The notes: generated by a model not told the origin, from the letters alone. A stretch of 64,000 nucleotides of DNA from Favolaschia claudopus (GCA_037176885.1 JAWWNJ010000111.1:124001-188000); one strand, 5' to 3'; numbered from the stretch's first letter, positions 1 through 12,089 are shown. Numbers and translations: made by a program.

Positions 1-128
1 ACAAAAGTGTCATTTTCATCAAATTTCGGCAGATTCCGGTCAAAATGGCCGAAAATGGCCAATTTGCGGTCGATGTAGTACATTTCTGCCTGTATATTTT
101 TGCATGGTTTAACTTGGAGAGATACTTA

Positions 129-530
129 CAGTATTTTGACGCTGCTTTACACACCAAAAATGATTTTGAGATTTGAGTTTCATGTTTTGTTCTTATGCCA
201 CATCTGAGTACACAGACCTTTTCCAAGTACCCCACTGAGTGTCTAACAATATTTTCGAGGATTTAGATGAAGAGAGGGTGTCTATGTTCACAGATTTGTA
301 GTGTGTAAACGACCGATTGATGAAAGTTGCCAAAATTGATGGCACTGATGTCTCACTTTTCGCCAGCTCCCGACCATCTATGGCCAAAGCTCGTGCTCAG
401 ACATCTAAATGGGGCCTAAATAACTCATATTGAGTATACAGTTACATGATTTGCCCAATTTTCCCCGAATGCGGCCAATAATCAAAGTGTGTAAAGGAAT
501 GTCGCTGTGTAAAGCAGCGTCAAAATACTG
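129..530. mobile_element. Tc1/mariner-type MITE (402 bp)
   Basis: The two ends form a perfect 24-bp inverted repeat starting CAGTATTTTGACGCTGCTTT (129-152 and 507-530). A TA dinucleotide flanks each end (127-128, 531-532), as expected for a Tc1/mariner target duplication. There is no coding capacity inside; the motif GTGTGTAAA recurs internally (near 299 and 487). The superfamily assignment rests only on the TA duplication and the CAGT start. Confidence 0.75.
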
Positions 531-532
531 TA

Positions 533-1199
533 GTGCATCCCGGGCCTTAGTCTGAGCAAACTGGCGGGGCGAATAAAGATCATTTGGGGAAGTTGAAAAA
601 TCGCGGATTGGGGATTCTGGCCGGCTTGATGGCAGATCAAAATCGTCTGCCAAACAAATCGACAGAAAGAATTCCCTTTGACCGTAAAGCCCACATTACA
701 TTTTATTTGAGGTCAAAAGGTGCTATCATTGTCGAGAACGGCACCGAATATCGATCGGACATTTTTTTCCTCCACTTAGTGTACGTTACGTTGCGCTTCC
801 CAGTTTACGACTGTATATGGTAATTGCACCGGACTGATTTTTTTTCAATGTATTTTTTTACACCACACTTTTCAGCGCTAAGCTCTACGGGAAAATGGCT
901 ATCATAGGATTAAAAGTAATCTCAGTCATATACTAACTACTTCAACTAGTTTGGTGCATGTTTGAGCTCGCAACGGCCTGCGGAAGTTCGGGTGAAGTTG
1001 CTTATTTTGCTTCAGAATTGCCAAACCTTTTCAAAGGCTCCATTCGGCTGTCGTGTCTTAGCGTCACTTAGCGTGATGACGAGTAGCAACTGGTGAAAAA
1101 TTTGGAACCGATGATTTTGATTTGGGCATACAATTCAGAATTGAATAAAACTGGTACAAAATGACTTTGCAAACCGGCCGGCTCCACGGTCAGCTGAGT
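533..1199. other. Intergenic stretch with one stray MITE end
   Basis: No convincing gene is visible. At about 1036-1080 there is a single copy of a terminus (AGGCTCCATTCGGCTGTCGT) that closely matches the ends of the short element at 17171-17314. No partner end was found nearby, so it looks like a truncated MITE. Confidence 0.5.
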
Positions 1200-1203
1200 A
1201 CAT

Positions 1204-1640
1204 TAAACGCGTTCGCTCCGGCCTCACACCGCTTTAGCAGCTGTGTTGGACATCCCTCCGATTTTTCGCACTCAAAACTGGTGTGCCTTTCCGCCGGTTG
1301 AAGCTCTTGGGCTCCTTCTCGCGCGGTTTCGATCTGCCTGCGACATGTTTGAGCTCACGATGAAATACAATCGATCGCAGACAGCTATCAGTCAGGTCGT
1401 TAACGAGCTATCCGAATATCTGGACGAGCGCTGGAGCCCTCTGCTCGACTTTGATACCGACGGGATTTTTGCCCTAGCTCGGATGGCGGAATATGCCGCC
1501 GCAATTAGAGAGGTTGCGCAAAAGCCATACGAGCCATCTGGTGGCTTTTGGCGTGTGCGCAGCATATGGCTCCTAATTCTTGGACGTTCAAGCATCATAC
1601 CTATATTGTATGCAACATATCCGCACAGTGTGTAGTAGCT
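1204..1640 (+). pseudogene. PIF/Harbinger-like transposase fragment (DDE_4 type)
   Basis: One open frame of about 130 codons resembles the N-terminal half of fungal Harbinger-type nucleases. It shows a 'PVEALGLLLARFRS' stretch, a helix-turn-helix-like 'YNRSQTAISQVVNEL', and a 'WSPLLDFDTDGI' segment followed by 'YAAAIREV'. In the family these precede the first catalytic Asp, which would lie in a 'FVDCT'-like motif. Here the frame degenerates after 'GGFW' at about 1550, no DDE motifs follow, and no TIRs were seen. It is therefore a decayed 5' fragment without a clear start codon. The family call is from memory of the motif order. Confidence 0.6.
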
Positions 1641-3684
1641 GTCATGGGCTTCCCCAAATCACCAGAATTCACGATTAATTTTGCGTGCCGTCAAATTCCA
1701 TCAGCCCAACACAACGACGCCGGCGACGCCCTTCCTCTTAGTCTCTTATAAACAGACAATACTCGTCATCACAGAAAGTAACCGGAAATTGTGCTATTTT
1801 TGACGCGGTCACGTGTTTTTCTCACGGAACTTGTATCCTATATTGTAGTTTAGTATGTTCCATTTACCCCATATGAGTTTGAAGAAGATTGCCGTTGTAT
1901 ACGTTGACCAGGAGTCTGCACAAATTCGAGAGTGCCTCGGTTTGCAGTAGTTTGACTGTGAATAATGCAGAGAATATAACCAAATCCCTGTTTGAGACGC
2001 ATGTAGGGTGATTGTGGTGTGATATGGTAGTTGTTCAGACTTAGGGGTACCCTGAGCAGCCTTTTGTATGACCTTCAACCTGCAATATTGGCAAGAAAAG
2101 GTGCATGCAAAGATCTTAGCCAGAATTGTTGAAATTGTGGTTTTGGTTCCAAATGAAACTGTTGGAAGGTACACGAATGACGCATAATACTAGTTCAGCG
2201 TCTTATCTTGTAGTTACAGACAGTTTGGAAGCAACTGCCCTTTAAAAATATGACTTTCAGCTGTGAAAATGTTGCAGCACGCAAATCTGTTTATGTTTGT
2301 TGTGTGCCCTTGGACAAAACTTGCCTAGACTTTGCATTTGCACTTATCTTTCCGGTCCAATTCTTGTGCTGTGGAATCATTCCATGCATATCTACTACCC
2401 AAGAGTATCAAACTCATAACTATGTGCCAAAATCATTGTCCAATGCTGCGCTTTTGTCGAATTGCGCAAAATCACAAGTGCCAAAGTTATTCTCAGTCTA
2501 CGAGCTGTACTGAATCTTCCTGGCTGAGATGACCAGTGCATGAGATGTCAGTAGATGCCAAACATTATGTTCATAAAAAATTCACCACAAAAAACTACAA
2601 ATTTGGCCCAAACCGATCAAATTTCCAGTTACTTTCTGTGATGACGAGTATAAACAAAAATGTCCACGTGCCTGCGGTTGTTATATATTAGTGTGTCGCT
2701 TCCCACGGTGCCTTGACGGGAGGGTCGTCTTATTATGTAATCTGAATTTTCTCGCGTTCGCTTGCGCAATTTTCGACGCGTTCTTGCGCGTATTTTTGAC
2801 ACCATTCTCCAAGATCTTCCAAATAGACCATTTTCCCAACTTGAATTCAGTCGAGAGCTGTAAAAACGACCGAGTTCTTGTTGGATGTGTTGGCCGCCGC
2901 CCAAAGGCGGCCAAACACAACTGTGTCTCGTATCACAAACACCTACCCAAAATTTAAAGCATACAACGTTCAGGGAGTGTAAAGAAAGGTTTCAAAATGT
3001 ATTTTGTTCCTAAAACTATAGAAAAATGAGCAGCGACTGAGTGGAAACAGCCAGCCACTGTAACACCCGACTGTGATCTGTTGAAGGAGACAAATCTCCA
3101 CATCATGATACAATATATGACTGAAGTACAACATACCACAATGCGGGAATGCTTTCGACCTCCGTTCACCCTGTTCTACTTTCCGTCTCAGCTTCTGCGC
3201 TCGCGACTGTTGACTGTCGTATTCTTTGATATCCAACAAATCCTCAATTTTGGCGGCGAGTTCACGTGAGCGACAGAACGACGTGGGGCTGGACATACTC
3301 TACGGGTTCGTGTTTGTCAAGGAGACAGAAGGCCATCACCTTTGGTTGAATTCTCCTTTGATTCCCTCTCCCTTCTCTTTCTTTGGCCGGGTGAACGACG
3401 CTAAAATTCAGATCGAGGTTGTTTTTTGAAATGGTCAAATTGCTGAAGCTGCGCTTCATTTGAGTTTGAAACCTGAGCCGAATTCCTGTTGACATTTGCG
3501 TCGGACTCGAGATTCCTCTTTTGTTTCGAGCAAGAAAGGTTCAGGTCGAGTCATGGACGGTGTTGCAGGAAACAGTGAGCGTAAATGGTGTCCAGTCGAG
3601 GGCATGGTGGTACAGTAGTTAGAATGCAAGGAGCTCATGGGTGGAGTCTGGTGGAGCGGTGAGCAAGAACTCAACATCTTTGCA
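1641..3684. other. No recognisable gene
   Basis: Short overlapping ORFs occur on both strands, but none shows a recognisable motif or splice structure. The last 100 bp or so before 3685 may be the 5' part of the mariner element that the next MITE entered. Confidence 0.4.
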
Positions 3685-4119
3685 TAAGGTTGGACACGGG
3701 TCCACCCGCGGGTCCCAGACGCCGACCCGTACCCCTACCCGCAAGTACCGTACCCGTGGAAGACCCGACCCGTAAACCCGCACGGGTCACCCGCGGGTAT
3801 GCGGCAGAGCTCTCGGCATCTTCCGGACAACCCAAAACGCTCATCAAATCATTGCTCGGCCCGTTTTCGACTCTTTCCTGATGACGAGAATCATTCCAGG
3901 TAGCGGTCTCCCGCATTTCGGCCGTTTCTAGGGTAGGGGCAGGCTGGGCGGCGTCGATAAAGGCCTTAGCCGAGCTTCAGCCGAGCCTGCCGGGACTCAC
4001 GGGTCTACCTGCGCGGGTACACGGTATCGAGCGGGTCTGCGAGGTGCTGACCCGTACCCGTACCCGCCAGACCCCGGGTACAAAACCGCGGGTAGACCCG
4101 GTACCCGTGTCCATCCTTA
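3685..4119. mobile_element. hAT-type MITE rich in GGGTACGGGT (435 bp)
   Basis: Terminal inverted repeats TAAGGTTGGACACGGG and TAAGGATGGACACGGG bound the element. A perfect 8-bp duplication TCTTTGCA lies on both sides (3677-3684 and 4120-4127), which fits hAT insertion. The ends are packed with variants of CGGGTACGGGT and ACCCGCGGGT on both strands and there is no coding capacity. It has inserted into, or just at the 5' side of, the Tc1/mariner transposase gene that follows. Confidence 0.85.
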
Positions 4120-4127
4120 TCTTTGCA

Positions 4128-5275
4128 ACATCTCAACAAATCCTGACGACGGCGGTTGACGGCATTGTGGGGCCTTTGGCCAATACGAATGAAGGGAAGA
4201 CAAATTATGTTGGCTGGTTTGTCTGGCACCGTCCAACGGATGCTACGAAAGTGGCGACAAACTGGGAGCACTGTCCGGATCCCTATTGAATTGGGGAGGC
4301 CACGCATTCTGACTGCACTGGAAGTTGATGCAGGTAATTTCGCCACATTTGTAGCAGGTTCTGACCAGCTAAAGTATCTGGAAGGGCTTGTGTTATGGAC
4401 GCCTGATGTCTATACGTGGGAGCTCCAGCACGCCTTGTTTCTCTGCACCGGATTACATGTTTGCAGGAACACCATCCGGAACGCCCTCATTAGACATGGA
4501 TATACAAGAAAAACCGCAAGTATTCTCGTCTTGAAACTGCTGACCTGTCATAGATCTCCCGTTCCGCACTCGAAGCCAGTCCTCTCAAACGGCTAGCATA
4601 TCAGGCTGCAGTGAGTATCCATCCAGCCCGGCGACTTGTCTTCCTCGACGAGTCAGCTTGCAATCGACACACAGCAAAGCGTTCGAAGGCATGGGCTCCT
4701 GTTGGTGAAAGAGCGCGGCGGTTGGATTTTTTTGTAAGGGGTATACGGTAAGCGGTAGTATGTGGTGCAGCGCTGAAAATTGACAACCGCTAGCTACTCC
4801 ATTCTGCCCGCTATATCTCTTGATGAGATTCTTCATCTCGATATCATCACCCGATCATGGACGGCGGTCGAATTTCGCTATTATCTCGATGTCCTTCTTG
4901 ATGTTATGAATCCTTATCCCGGTGACAACTCTGTGCTTGTAATGGACAATGCCAGTGTACACCACTTCGATGGTATTCGGGAAATGGTCGAAGGACGGTC
5001 TGCATTCTGTCTCTTCTCTGTTTCCTGAAGCTTACTATTTGTACAGCGGCTGCCGTCTTATCTATCTCTCACCCTACTCACCCGACTTCAATCCGTGCGA
5101 AGAAGGTTTCTCTTGCCTCAAGGCGTGGATCCGACGGAATCGGGATGAGGTTTTGAGGGAGATGGAGGATAGACTTGATGTCAACCCAATGGGTGTGTTG
5201 TGGAATGCTGTATACGAGATCATGACCCCCGAGAACATTGAGGGGTGGTTTCGGGACTCAGGATATGTTGCGTAA
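4128..5275 (+). pseudogene. Tc1/mariner DDE transposase (spliced, 5' end broken by a MITE)
   Basis: Four exons can be joined in one frame: about 4128-4515, 4554-4747, 4794-4997 and 5047-5275 (TAA). The first part has an HTH region ending 'GSTVRIPIELGRPRIL'. The DDE domain follows with 'VFLDESACN' (first Asp), 'VLVMDNASVHH' (second Asp) and 'YSPDFNPCEEGFS' (acidic third position), then 'EIMTPENIEGWFRDSGYVA' at the C-terminus. This matches the DDE_3 Tc1-like proteins common in mushrooms. Introns are 38, 46 and 49 bp; the first is GC-AG (gcaagt...tag) and the others are GT-AG. From 4128 onward the frame is open, but the usual N-terminal exon is cut off by the MITE at 3685-4119, and no ATG or TIR was identified. 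An intact parent protein would be about 350 aa; about 330 codons remain. Confidence 0.8.
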
Positions 5276-5329
5276 ATCCAAGAAATCTTTCTTCGGATAG
5301 TTACAATATATATAACAATGTCAGACGAT

Positions 5330-6995
5330 GCGTGATTTGACGTTTTTTCGCCGCCTTCAACAGTGCTTGATGAAGGGCCCAATAGCTCCGTCTGCCATGC
5401 AGATGGTTGTCTCGAGGTTGTCTTGTGATACTCTCTGTTGAAATCGGGTCCGCTGCCTGCATAGCTGATCCCCTGCGCAACGAGCGCAGAGGCATACTGA
5501 GGATAATCAAGAGCTAGATACTTGTCATGCAGGGCATGAAGGACATCAGAGATCGTGATGGCAGTGTCGTCGTCGAAGTCCGAATCTGAATCATCCAGTG
5601 CACGCTTGCGAGACGTGAGTGCGACCCTTCTCAGCAGGTTCGTCGAGGCGCAGGTTCTCGAGGGGTTGTGCAGTCATCCTTGGCTTCACCGTCGTGCTGT
5701 ACAGCCATGTCAATCAATTCACGGAAGAAGTGCGAATAATTTGTAACCTACGATCTTTCGCGCCCAAAATGAAACCTCAGCAAGACCAAGAGGTACATGC
5801 TTCCCAGGGTGCTTGCTGCGCGGGCCCATAACATAGCACCATTAATTCTTGCCAGGATGCTCCATGCATGATAGCTTCTCCTGGACATTGTGTAATTCGG
5901 GAACCGCAACAGCCGTTTCAGATGGCTTTTCCGGCTTCTTGGTGGTTTTACCGTTCGTCTGCTCCTCCTGACCTCGCATGAGATCTACTCGTCAAGTACA
6001 GAGATATAAACCTACCAAATTGACAATTTGCATGACAACTTCCTTCTTACGACGAGTACCGAACGAGTACTCTCTTGAAGTTTGATCAGGTCCCTGAACG
6101 CATCCTTGAGAGTCACTCCGGCAGCGGATGGATTTGATGGGATTTGGATTTGATAGTGGAACTGATGTCTGTATGTAACGTAGTCCGCGGAATGTCCGAC
6201 GTTAGCCGCCGTTGTGTTTGCAACATGCCTGCTTGTCGGCGACGACGACGAGCTCCTTCATTGAGCCCATTGCTTGCCTCCAGAACGGCGCACTTTTTGA
6301 GAACAGTGTGCTTTGATTACTATATGTTGCCTGCCCAATTTTATTGCTATAGCAGACCTCTTAAGTGCCAGCGCAGGCACGGCGGGAAATGGAGCGGGAT
6401 GGCGGGAAAATGCCGACGAGACAATGTGCTGGCAGTTTGGCGGGAACAGTCCCGTCATCAGTTGGCAACGGTGACTGATTGGTGACTGATCGTCACCCAT
6501 CAGCTCCAAATCCCATCAAATCCAAATCCAAATCCGCTGCCGGAGTGACTCTGACATCTTGTTCCGAAGAAAGTCTGTGGTAAGGGTCTCCACGACGTTC
6601 CTGCGCTTCCTTCCAGCCCAGCATTGCCGTCTCTGGGTCAACATTCATTTGAGCATGCATACGCGAGAGAAAGTCGGCAGGCGGAAGGTCGGCAGGCACG
6701 ATGATGCGCGTGAGCACGGGAGCGGCCTTCTTCTTCTTGTTGTTTTCGGTGGTTCCATACACGGGAACGTCAACCGTGATGTTGCGGACTGTCAGGGATG
6801 AGCGCTCCAGTGTTTTGTAGATAGCTGTAAGGTCATCACGGCCCACAGCTGCACACTGTGACTGACCAGTGCCCTATTTTCGTATGAAGATTGAGCTCGT
6901 CGTGGTCGACGATCTGGAGGGCGGATGTGACGGATCGGCGTTCGCATCTGCCCGTATGTCGTTCCCATGACCAAGTTCAAAGATTGATTCATCAA
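5330..6995 (-). pseudogene. Broken member of an unnamed agaricomycete gene family
   Basis: Reading the minus strand from about 6846, a good N-terminal exon contains 'VDVPVYGTTENNKKKKAAPV', 'PADLPPADFLSRMHAQMNVD' and 'WKEAQERRGDPYHRLSSEQD'. A MITE (6109-6552) then interrupts it. Beyond the MITE come 'KDAFRDLIKLQES', 'VQEKLSCMEHPGK' (near 5860) and finally 'TAITISDVLHALHDKYLALD' and 'YPQYASALVAQGISYAGSG' (5450-5590). The order is that of a hypothetical protein I recall from mushroom genomes; no function is known to me. Frame changes and stops between segments, plus the insertion, make it a pseudogene. An acidic Asp/Ser-rich linker precedes the C-terminal segment. Confidence 0.55.
6109..6552. 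mobile_element. MITE with AGAGTCACTCCGG ends (444 bp), copy 1
   Basis: Both ends carry AGAGTCACTCCGGCAGCGGA in inverted orientation, followed by short GGATTT-type repeats. A second copy, oriented the other way and cut by the window edge, lies at 63859-64000; the two share the inner block around 'GACGAGACAATG' and the TIR. It sits inside the reverse-strand gene remnant 5330-6995. The flanks (catccttg and gacatctt) resemble each other but give no clean target duplication. Confidence 0.75.
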
Positions 6996-9204
6996 CTCAA
7001 AACAAGATAAATATTATATTCCATGCCTATACCATGAAATTCGGAGGAAACATAATTTAGAGGAACCCTATAGTACTACTAGAGTACTTATGTAAAAACC
7101 CCAGCCAAATTATGCCCCCTAACGCCAGGACTGTGACACTCATACAAGCTCTTAGAAACACCAACAGCCCATACAAGGGACTCGGAGAAATATAATTCAA
7201 GGAACGGCCTTATAATGAACTGAACCGAATCTCGAATACACTGCCCAGTGAAGGCTTGGGAACTTGAAATCTATGGCCTGACTCGGAAATATAGTGGCCA
7301 ACACCCCACAGAGATCTTGCCGCAACTGTAGATACATTTGAGCTTAAAATGCGGTTTAAGCCCCGGTGTGGAAGGGTGAGATGGCCGTCAGGTCGACTTC
7401 CCCTTCTTCCCCATGTTTTCTCTTACTTGATTTGGCATCGGCAATCGTACGGTATATTTGTTCTGTACGTAGATAGCCAAACATTACGCTTCTTGATCCC
7501 AAACCACCACGACCGACACGACTAGTGACTTGAGCGCCCCACCGAGGGCGAGTCGTCAGTGAAAACCTTTCAACAGAGGAGCACATTACTCCTACAGATC
7601 CGCATTTCCCATCCCGACGCGTACTCCGAGCCTCTGCGCCACTTCCGTACTTCGAGCCTCTCTTTTACTTCTACGCCTCCACGACTTTCTGGGGACCTTC
7701 ACCTTCATTTTCCTTCCATCCCTTCAGCCCAACAACCGGACCCCCGACCCACATTTCTGTCTACCAGCATCGAACTCTCTTCTGCGACAGTGGAGCCCAC
7801 CGCGAGGGGAGGGTTCTTCTATCGAATCTTCCTTGGGTCGATTCTCTAGAGTCTGTGTGTCCTTTTCATCGTTTCCCTTCGTCTCTTCCGCTCTACCCCG
7901 TCCCTGCACCCTCTACGCCGTCCACGATGCACCCGCGTGTTCGCCACGTCACGCCTAGAGGCGTGCCCGCTTACGATCCGAGTTCCCCGTCGCCCTCGAA
8001 CTCTCTTCTGCGACACCGGTCGGCTGGCGTCCAATGGGGGGTCGGGATGAGAATTTCGGATATTATGGCTGGGATCACCTTTAGAAGTACTATCATTCGA
8101 TAAATAAAATTGAGGATCATGATCCTTAGCCCAATGTTTCAAGATATGAAAAAAACTTCGACCATCCGCACCTATGGCAAGTCAGCCACAATCCTGAAAT
8201 GATTGCGCTAAAAGCGCACAAAACTGAGCCCAAGAAGACATTTTTTGGTCTTTTGGTCGGTTTCCTTGCCCAGGAAATACGTGACAAAAAATCATAGGTG
8301 TTGGAGAAGTGTTGGGCACTGTACTGTATACAAATGTCATCACAATCGGCATGAGGAAGATTGAGTCCCGAATTGATACAAAGCTTTGCTAAATGTGTAG
8401 TTCCCCATTGGTCGCCCAAATTCAAAATGTCGTTTCTATGTTCGCCTTCGTCGACACCTCTGGCTGTCTCGCTCTGCGCGATGATTGGTTTTATGGCGGG
8501 ATGGATGGCTAAGTCAATTCGGTACTGGAATAATCTGATGACCCTACATCCCTGACACTGTCACGATCAGCCCCTCAAAGACTCCCGGATCCATTTCACG
8601 CCTGAAAGGGAGAACTGACATCCGAAAAGGTGGAAATCTACTGTTCTACTTTTGGGGCGCCTCGATTTTGGCGGTGTTGAGTGCCTGGACCCTTCTCAAG
8701 CCAGGATATATCAGTTTTTCGAGGAGTCGGAATGATAAGATTGGATATGGGGTCGACAAGATTTTGGGGGCTTTGGGCTGACCACTAACAAATATGTATG
8801 TTTGCGCCGGATTTGGTCGGAGTCGCAGAGTGTTGAAGAAATAAAATAAAATAAACCGGAGTAGGAAGAAACACAAGAGATCAAGATATTAGTAGTATAC
8901 ATATGTGAAGACAGACACTTTCGCCGAGGCCGAAATTTAAGAGATCGAATGGCAAAATTGTGGCAAACACATAACAAAGCACAACTATTCCTCGTACAAT
9001 TGTTTCGTGCAGCATTTTGGACAAATTCAAATTGAATTGATATGGTCACTGGTAGTTTCTTTCGGCGTGTAATCAAAGGCTGTGGCTAATGTCATCGAAG
9101 GCAAGATTCTGTGCGCTACAGTGCTGTCAGTGTGACTAGTAATCATTTTCCCGTGATAGCTACAGTTGGGGACACACTAAAGTGAAAAGTGCACTGACAA
9201 CTGT
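6996..9204. other. No recognisable gene; one 20-bp direct repeat
   Basis: No ORF here has recognisable content. TCGAACTCTCTTCTGCGACA occurs twice in direct orientation (7770-7789 and 7996-8015) in a C-rich tract that could be a remnant of a repeat or a promoter/5' UTR-like region. Several GT-AG pairs are possible but do not give a convincing protein. Confidence 0.35.
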
Positions 9205-9206
9205 TA

Positions 9207-9594
9207 CAGCCGTTTTGGAAACAATATACGGGTTTTGATCAACTGGTGCTCATTCGTTTGTGCTTACCTTTGTTTTGCTTCCCATCACCAGCTCCACTTC
9301 AGCCGAATTCAAGCTGAATTTGAGTTTTGCTTCCGCCACCCAAGTAACACCAGGAAAAACGGGGGGTTTACAGTACTCAGGATTAAGACTCAGCTGCTAC
9401 TTTTCTAGAGCTCGACACGGCCATGACTTGCGAGCAAGGGCCAAAACAAGGGACCAGCGGCACTTGATGTGGTACGGCAGCGCCCCACAAAGTGGTGCTC
9501 CCGGCTTTGCCGATGACAGAATCGTCAACAAACGTAAGCACAAACGAACGAGCACCACTCAAGCAAAACCCGTATATTGTTTCCAAAACGGCTG
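9207..9594. mobile_element. Tc1/mariner-type MITE family A, copy 1 (388 bp)
   Basis: The inverted ends begin CAGCCGTTTTGGAAACAATA and extend about 65 bp; TA flanks each end (9205-9206 and 9595-9596). A second, highly similar copy is at 32312-32689, where it lies in the left end of a hAT element. No coding capacity. Confidence 0.85.
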
Positions 9595-9867
9595 TAATGT
9601 CGTGTCACAAGTCATGTAACAAACACTGTGCAAAGTATTCATCATGAAATTCATGCAGATTGTTATGAAATTCAGGTTTCATGATGTTTTGTCATGAGCG
9701 ACGTTACAGTGAATTACAAGACGGTTTTCATGATGCTCAGAAATCTGCTTTTGTGACAATATGGATTCACGACAAAACATCATAAATTTTCGTCATGAAA
9801 CAACTACTCAATTTTTTTTTTTTTTTTTGCTAAGTCCACCAGATGCTCATCCCAGTGTTACACCAGT

Positions 9868-11672
9868 ATGGCGGTCAGTTTGTAGTTTTAATCAAATTCG
9901 TATAAAGTGTGATTTGGGGGTAGAAAATGTCGAAAATGAAGACTTACACAAGATAACTTACCTTGCTATCTTTTCACCGCAGCGTGTAAAGTTCTTGATG
10001 GCGAAGTGTAAAAACTTTTTGTGTTTGAGTGTAAAAAGTTTGTGTCGGCCCGAGCTCCGATGGCTGTACACTTTGATGATGAATTGATCTCCAACTCGGC
10101 ATGTGGACTTCAACAGAGCTTTGTTCAACTCGGTTTACTGGTGCCTTTGAGACTGGCATGTCAGCTCATGAAGGGAGTAGACACTGCTGCTTAGGCTGTT
10201 CTTTGAGCTGGAGGAGGGGACCGCAACAACCCAAGGTGTTGATTTAGGTCCCCTCCAGTGCAATCTTAGGTTGAGTGCCACCCCTTGAGCTAAAAGAAGC
10301 GCAAGTTTAAAGCCCAGTCAAAAGTCAGTCGGATAGTTTGAAATGTTTTGAGATGAAATGGCACAAGCAATAACCAAACGGAATGATTTGAGATCGTTTG
10401 TCGTGGGTGAGCAAACTATCTCGTTTTAACATTACACATAACTCGAGTCCAGCGCTACCGCAAGCATTCCCTCGGACCTCTGCCCGAGTCACCCATCGGC
10501 CGTTGGCAACAGGCAACATAAAATGACACACTTTCTGCCACGTCACTTCCTTGTCTTCTCCCACCTCGTCTCCCCCTCTTCTGCCTGCTCCGTCTCCTCA
10601 ATCTCTCCGCTTTCTGTATTAAATCAGCGCTACACTTTACAAAAGTGCATTCATTTACCCTCGTTCATGTGTTTCTCTCTAACACGGCCTACAGACGACA
10701 AAGCCTACAACTCGCGGGGGTGTTTTGTCGAGGTCGAAGGTATGTTTGCACTATACTCAGTGTCTACAAGATCAACGGCCTTACCCCATGCTTGCAGACG
10801 TCAAATGCCCATCGCAGACCAATAGACATCGGTTGCTCGCCGATGGTGAGTGAATCTTCCAGTGCGCTCCCACCGAGTCGTCGTCTACACTCGTCTCATG
10901 ATTTCCTTCTCAGTTTCCTTGGTCCGCCCTCTTTCACCGAGCTAGGAATGCGCAGACTAAGACAATACTTGAGTTCCCGCTATCCAATGCGCGGTCGCCT
11001 TGCCGGTGCGGTTACCAACCTGGATCTTTGGCGGGATGGTACAGGTAAGCATGTACGGGTTCCCAGTATATAGTGTATTTCACTACCGTTGTTATACTAC
11101 TGTTCAAGTTTATCTCAATGCATTTCACATTGTTACAATTATTTGGTCGACGCCATGGATGCCTTGCGATTCGCGTGGAATGAATTGAGATGAATTGCGC
11201 AAATTCTCGAACTATCACAATCCAGCTCGCACCATAACGCTTTTTGGTGCAAATTAGCGGAATTGTTTGTGATTCGGCGAAATAGTTTGAAAGTTGCTCG
11301 TTTCATCTCGTTTATTTGCAATCCCTCCCGTGGACTTTTCATTGGGTTTAAAGCTCCATTATATGGCTCTGTGTACTGGTCCTACCTGAGCAAGAAATAC
11401 CACCTAGTCCCCCACTGAATGCGATAGGTTGAATATTTCAACATCTCGGCCATCACCCCGCATCAAATACGCAGCCACCGGACTTCGGATCGACGCAAAC
11501 TTTTTACACTCGCACCAAACTCGCACACGAAAACTTTCTACTCTACGCGAGTGAAAGTTTTGACACTTGTAAACAAAAGTTGAGTTTTCGAAGATTTTTG
11601 CATTTTTTTTCTAGTTTAGCTCAGAATGTACTTTTTATACCAATTTGATTAAAACGACACATTGACCGCCAT
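9868..11672. mobile_element. Non-autonomous DNA transposon with long imperfect TIRs (1805 bp)
   Basis: The outer 200 bp or so on each side are imperfect inverted copies. Matching blocks include ATGGCGGTCA at the tip, TTTTAATCAAATT, GAGTGTAAAAAGTTTG and a GGCTG...TTTGATG block. The 8-bp sequence ACACCAGT (9 bp if the next A is counted) is directly repeated at 9860-9867 and 11673-11680, giving a target duplication of hAT or MULE size. The interior holds no recognisable ORF. A short hairpin with arms GGAGGGGACC and GGTCCCCTCC lies near 10210-10252. An 18-base T run lies just outside the left end (about 9811-9829). Confidence 0.7.
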
Positions 11673-11680
11673 ACACCAGT

Positions 11681-12089
11681 ACATGGTGCTATGTAGAGTA
11701 GTAAGTCTGTCAACTACATCCTACTGAAAATCGGTTGGTTAACAAGTCAATAGCTCAGTCACCGACTTGAGAACAGATATGCTAGCGAGATGTATCGACT
11801 GAAATCCGATGTCACTCAAATCTCCATTAGTCTAAGAGTACTTAATAGTCTGTGCTGCGCTGCGCTGCAGTGCCGCGGTCCGGAGTTCGACTCCGGCTGC
11901 CGGTAGCCCGATTTATTTGCCCCGCGCTGGCCTCCTTGAAGTTACAAGGCCTCAATTATGTAGGCCTTAATATTATCAGATATTAAGCCCTTAGCCGCCG
12001 AGGTTGCCCTTAATAAGGTTATTATAAGCGATGTAAGATGTCCGTTACATTACCTCCACTTTTAGGTGGTCTTTTCGCCGTTTCGGTTG
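11681..12089. other. Spacer with a tRNA B-box-like motif
   Basis: No gene is visible. At 11877-11896, GGTCCGGAGTTCGACTCCGG resembles a tRNA T-arm (B box) and is preceded by CTGCGCTGCGCTGCAG. No matching A box or full cloverleaf could be drawn, so this may be a SINE or tRNA relic at best. Confidence 0.25.

Noticed and set aside
9811..9829. Poly-T run as a retroposon tail
   Set aside because: No coding or LINE/SINE sequence and no duplication is attached to it; it lies just outside the DNA transposon 9868-11672.
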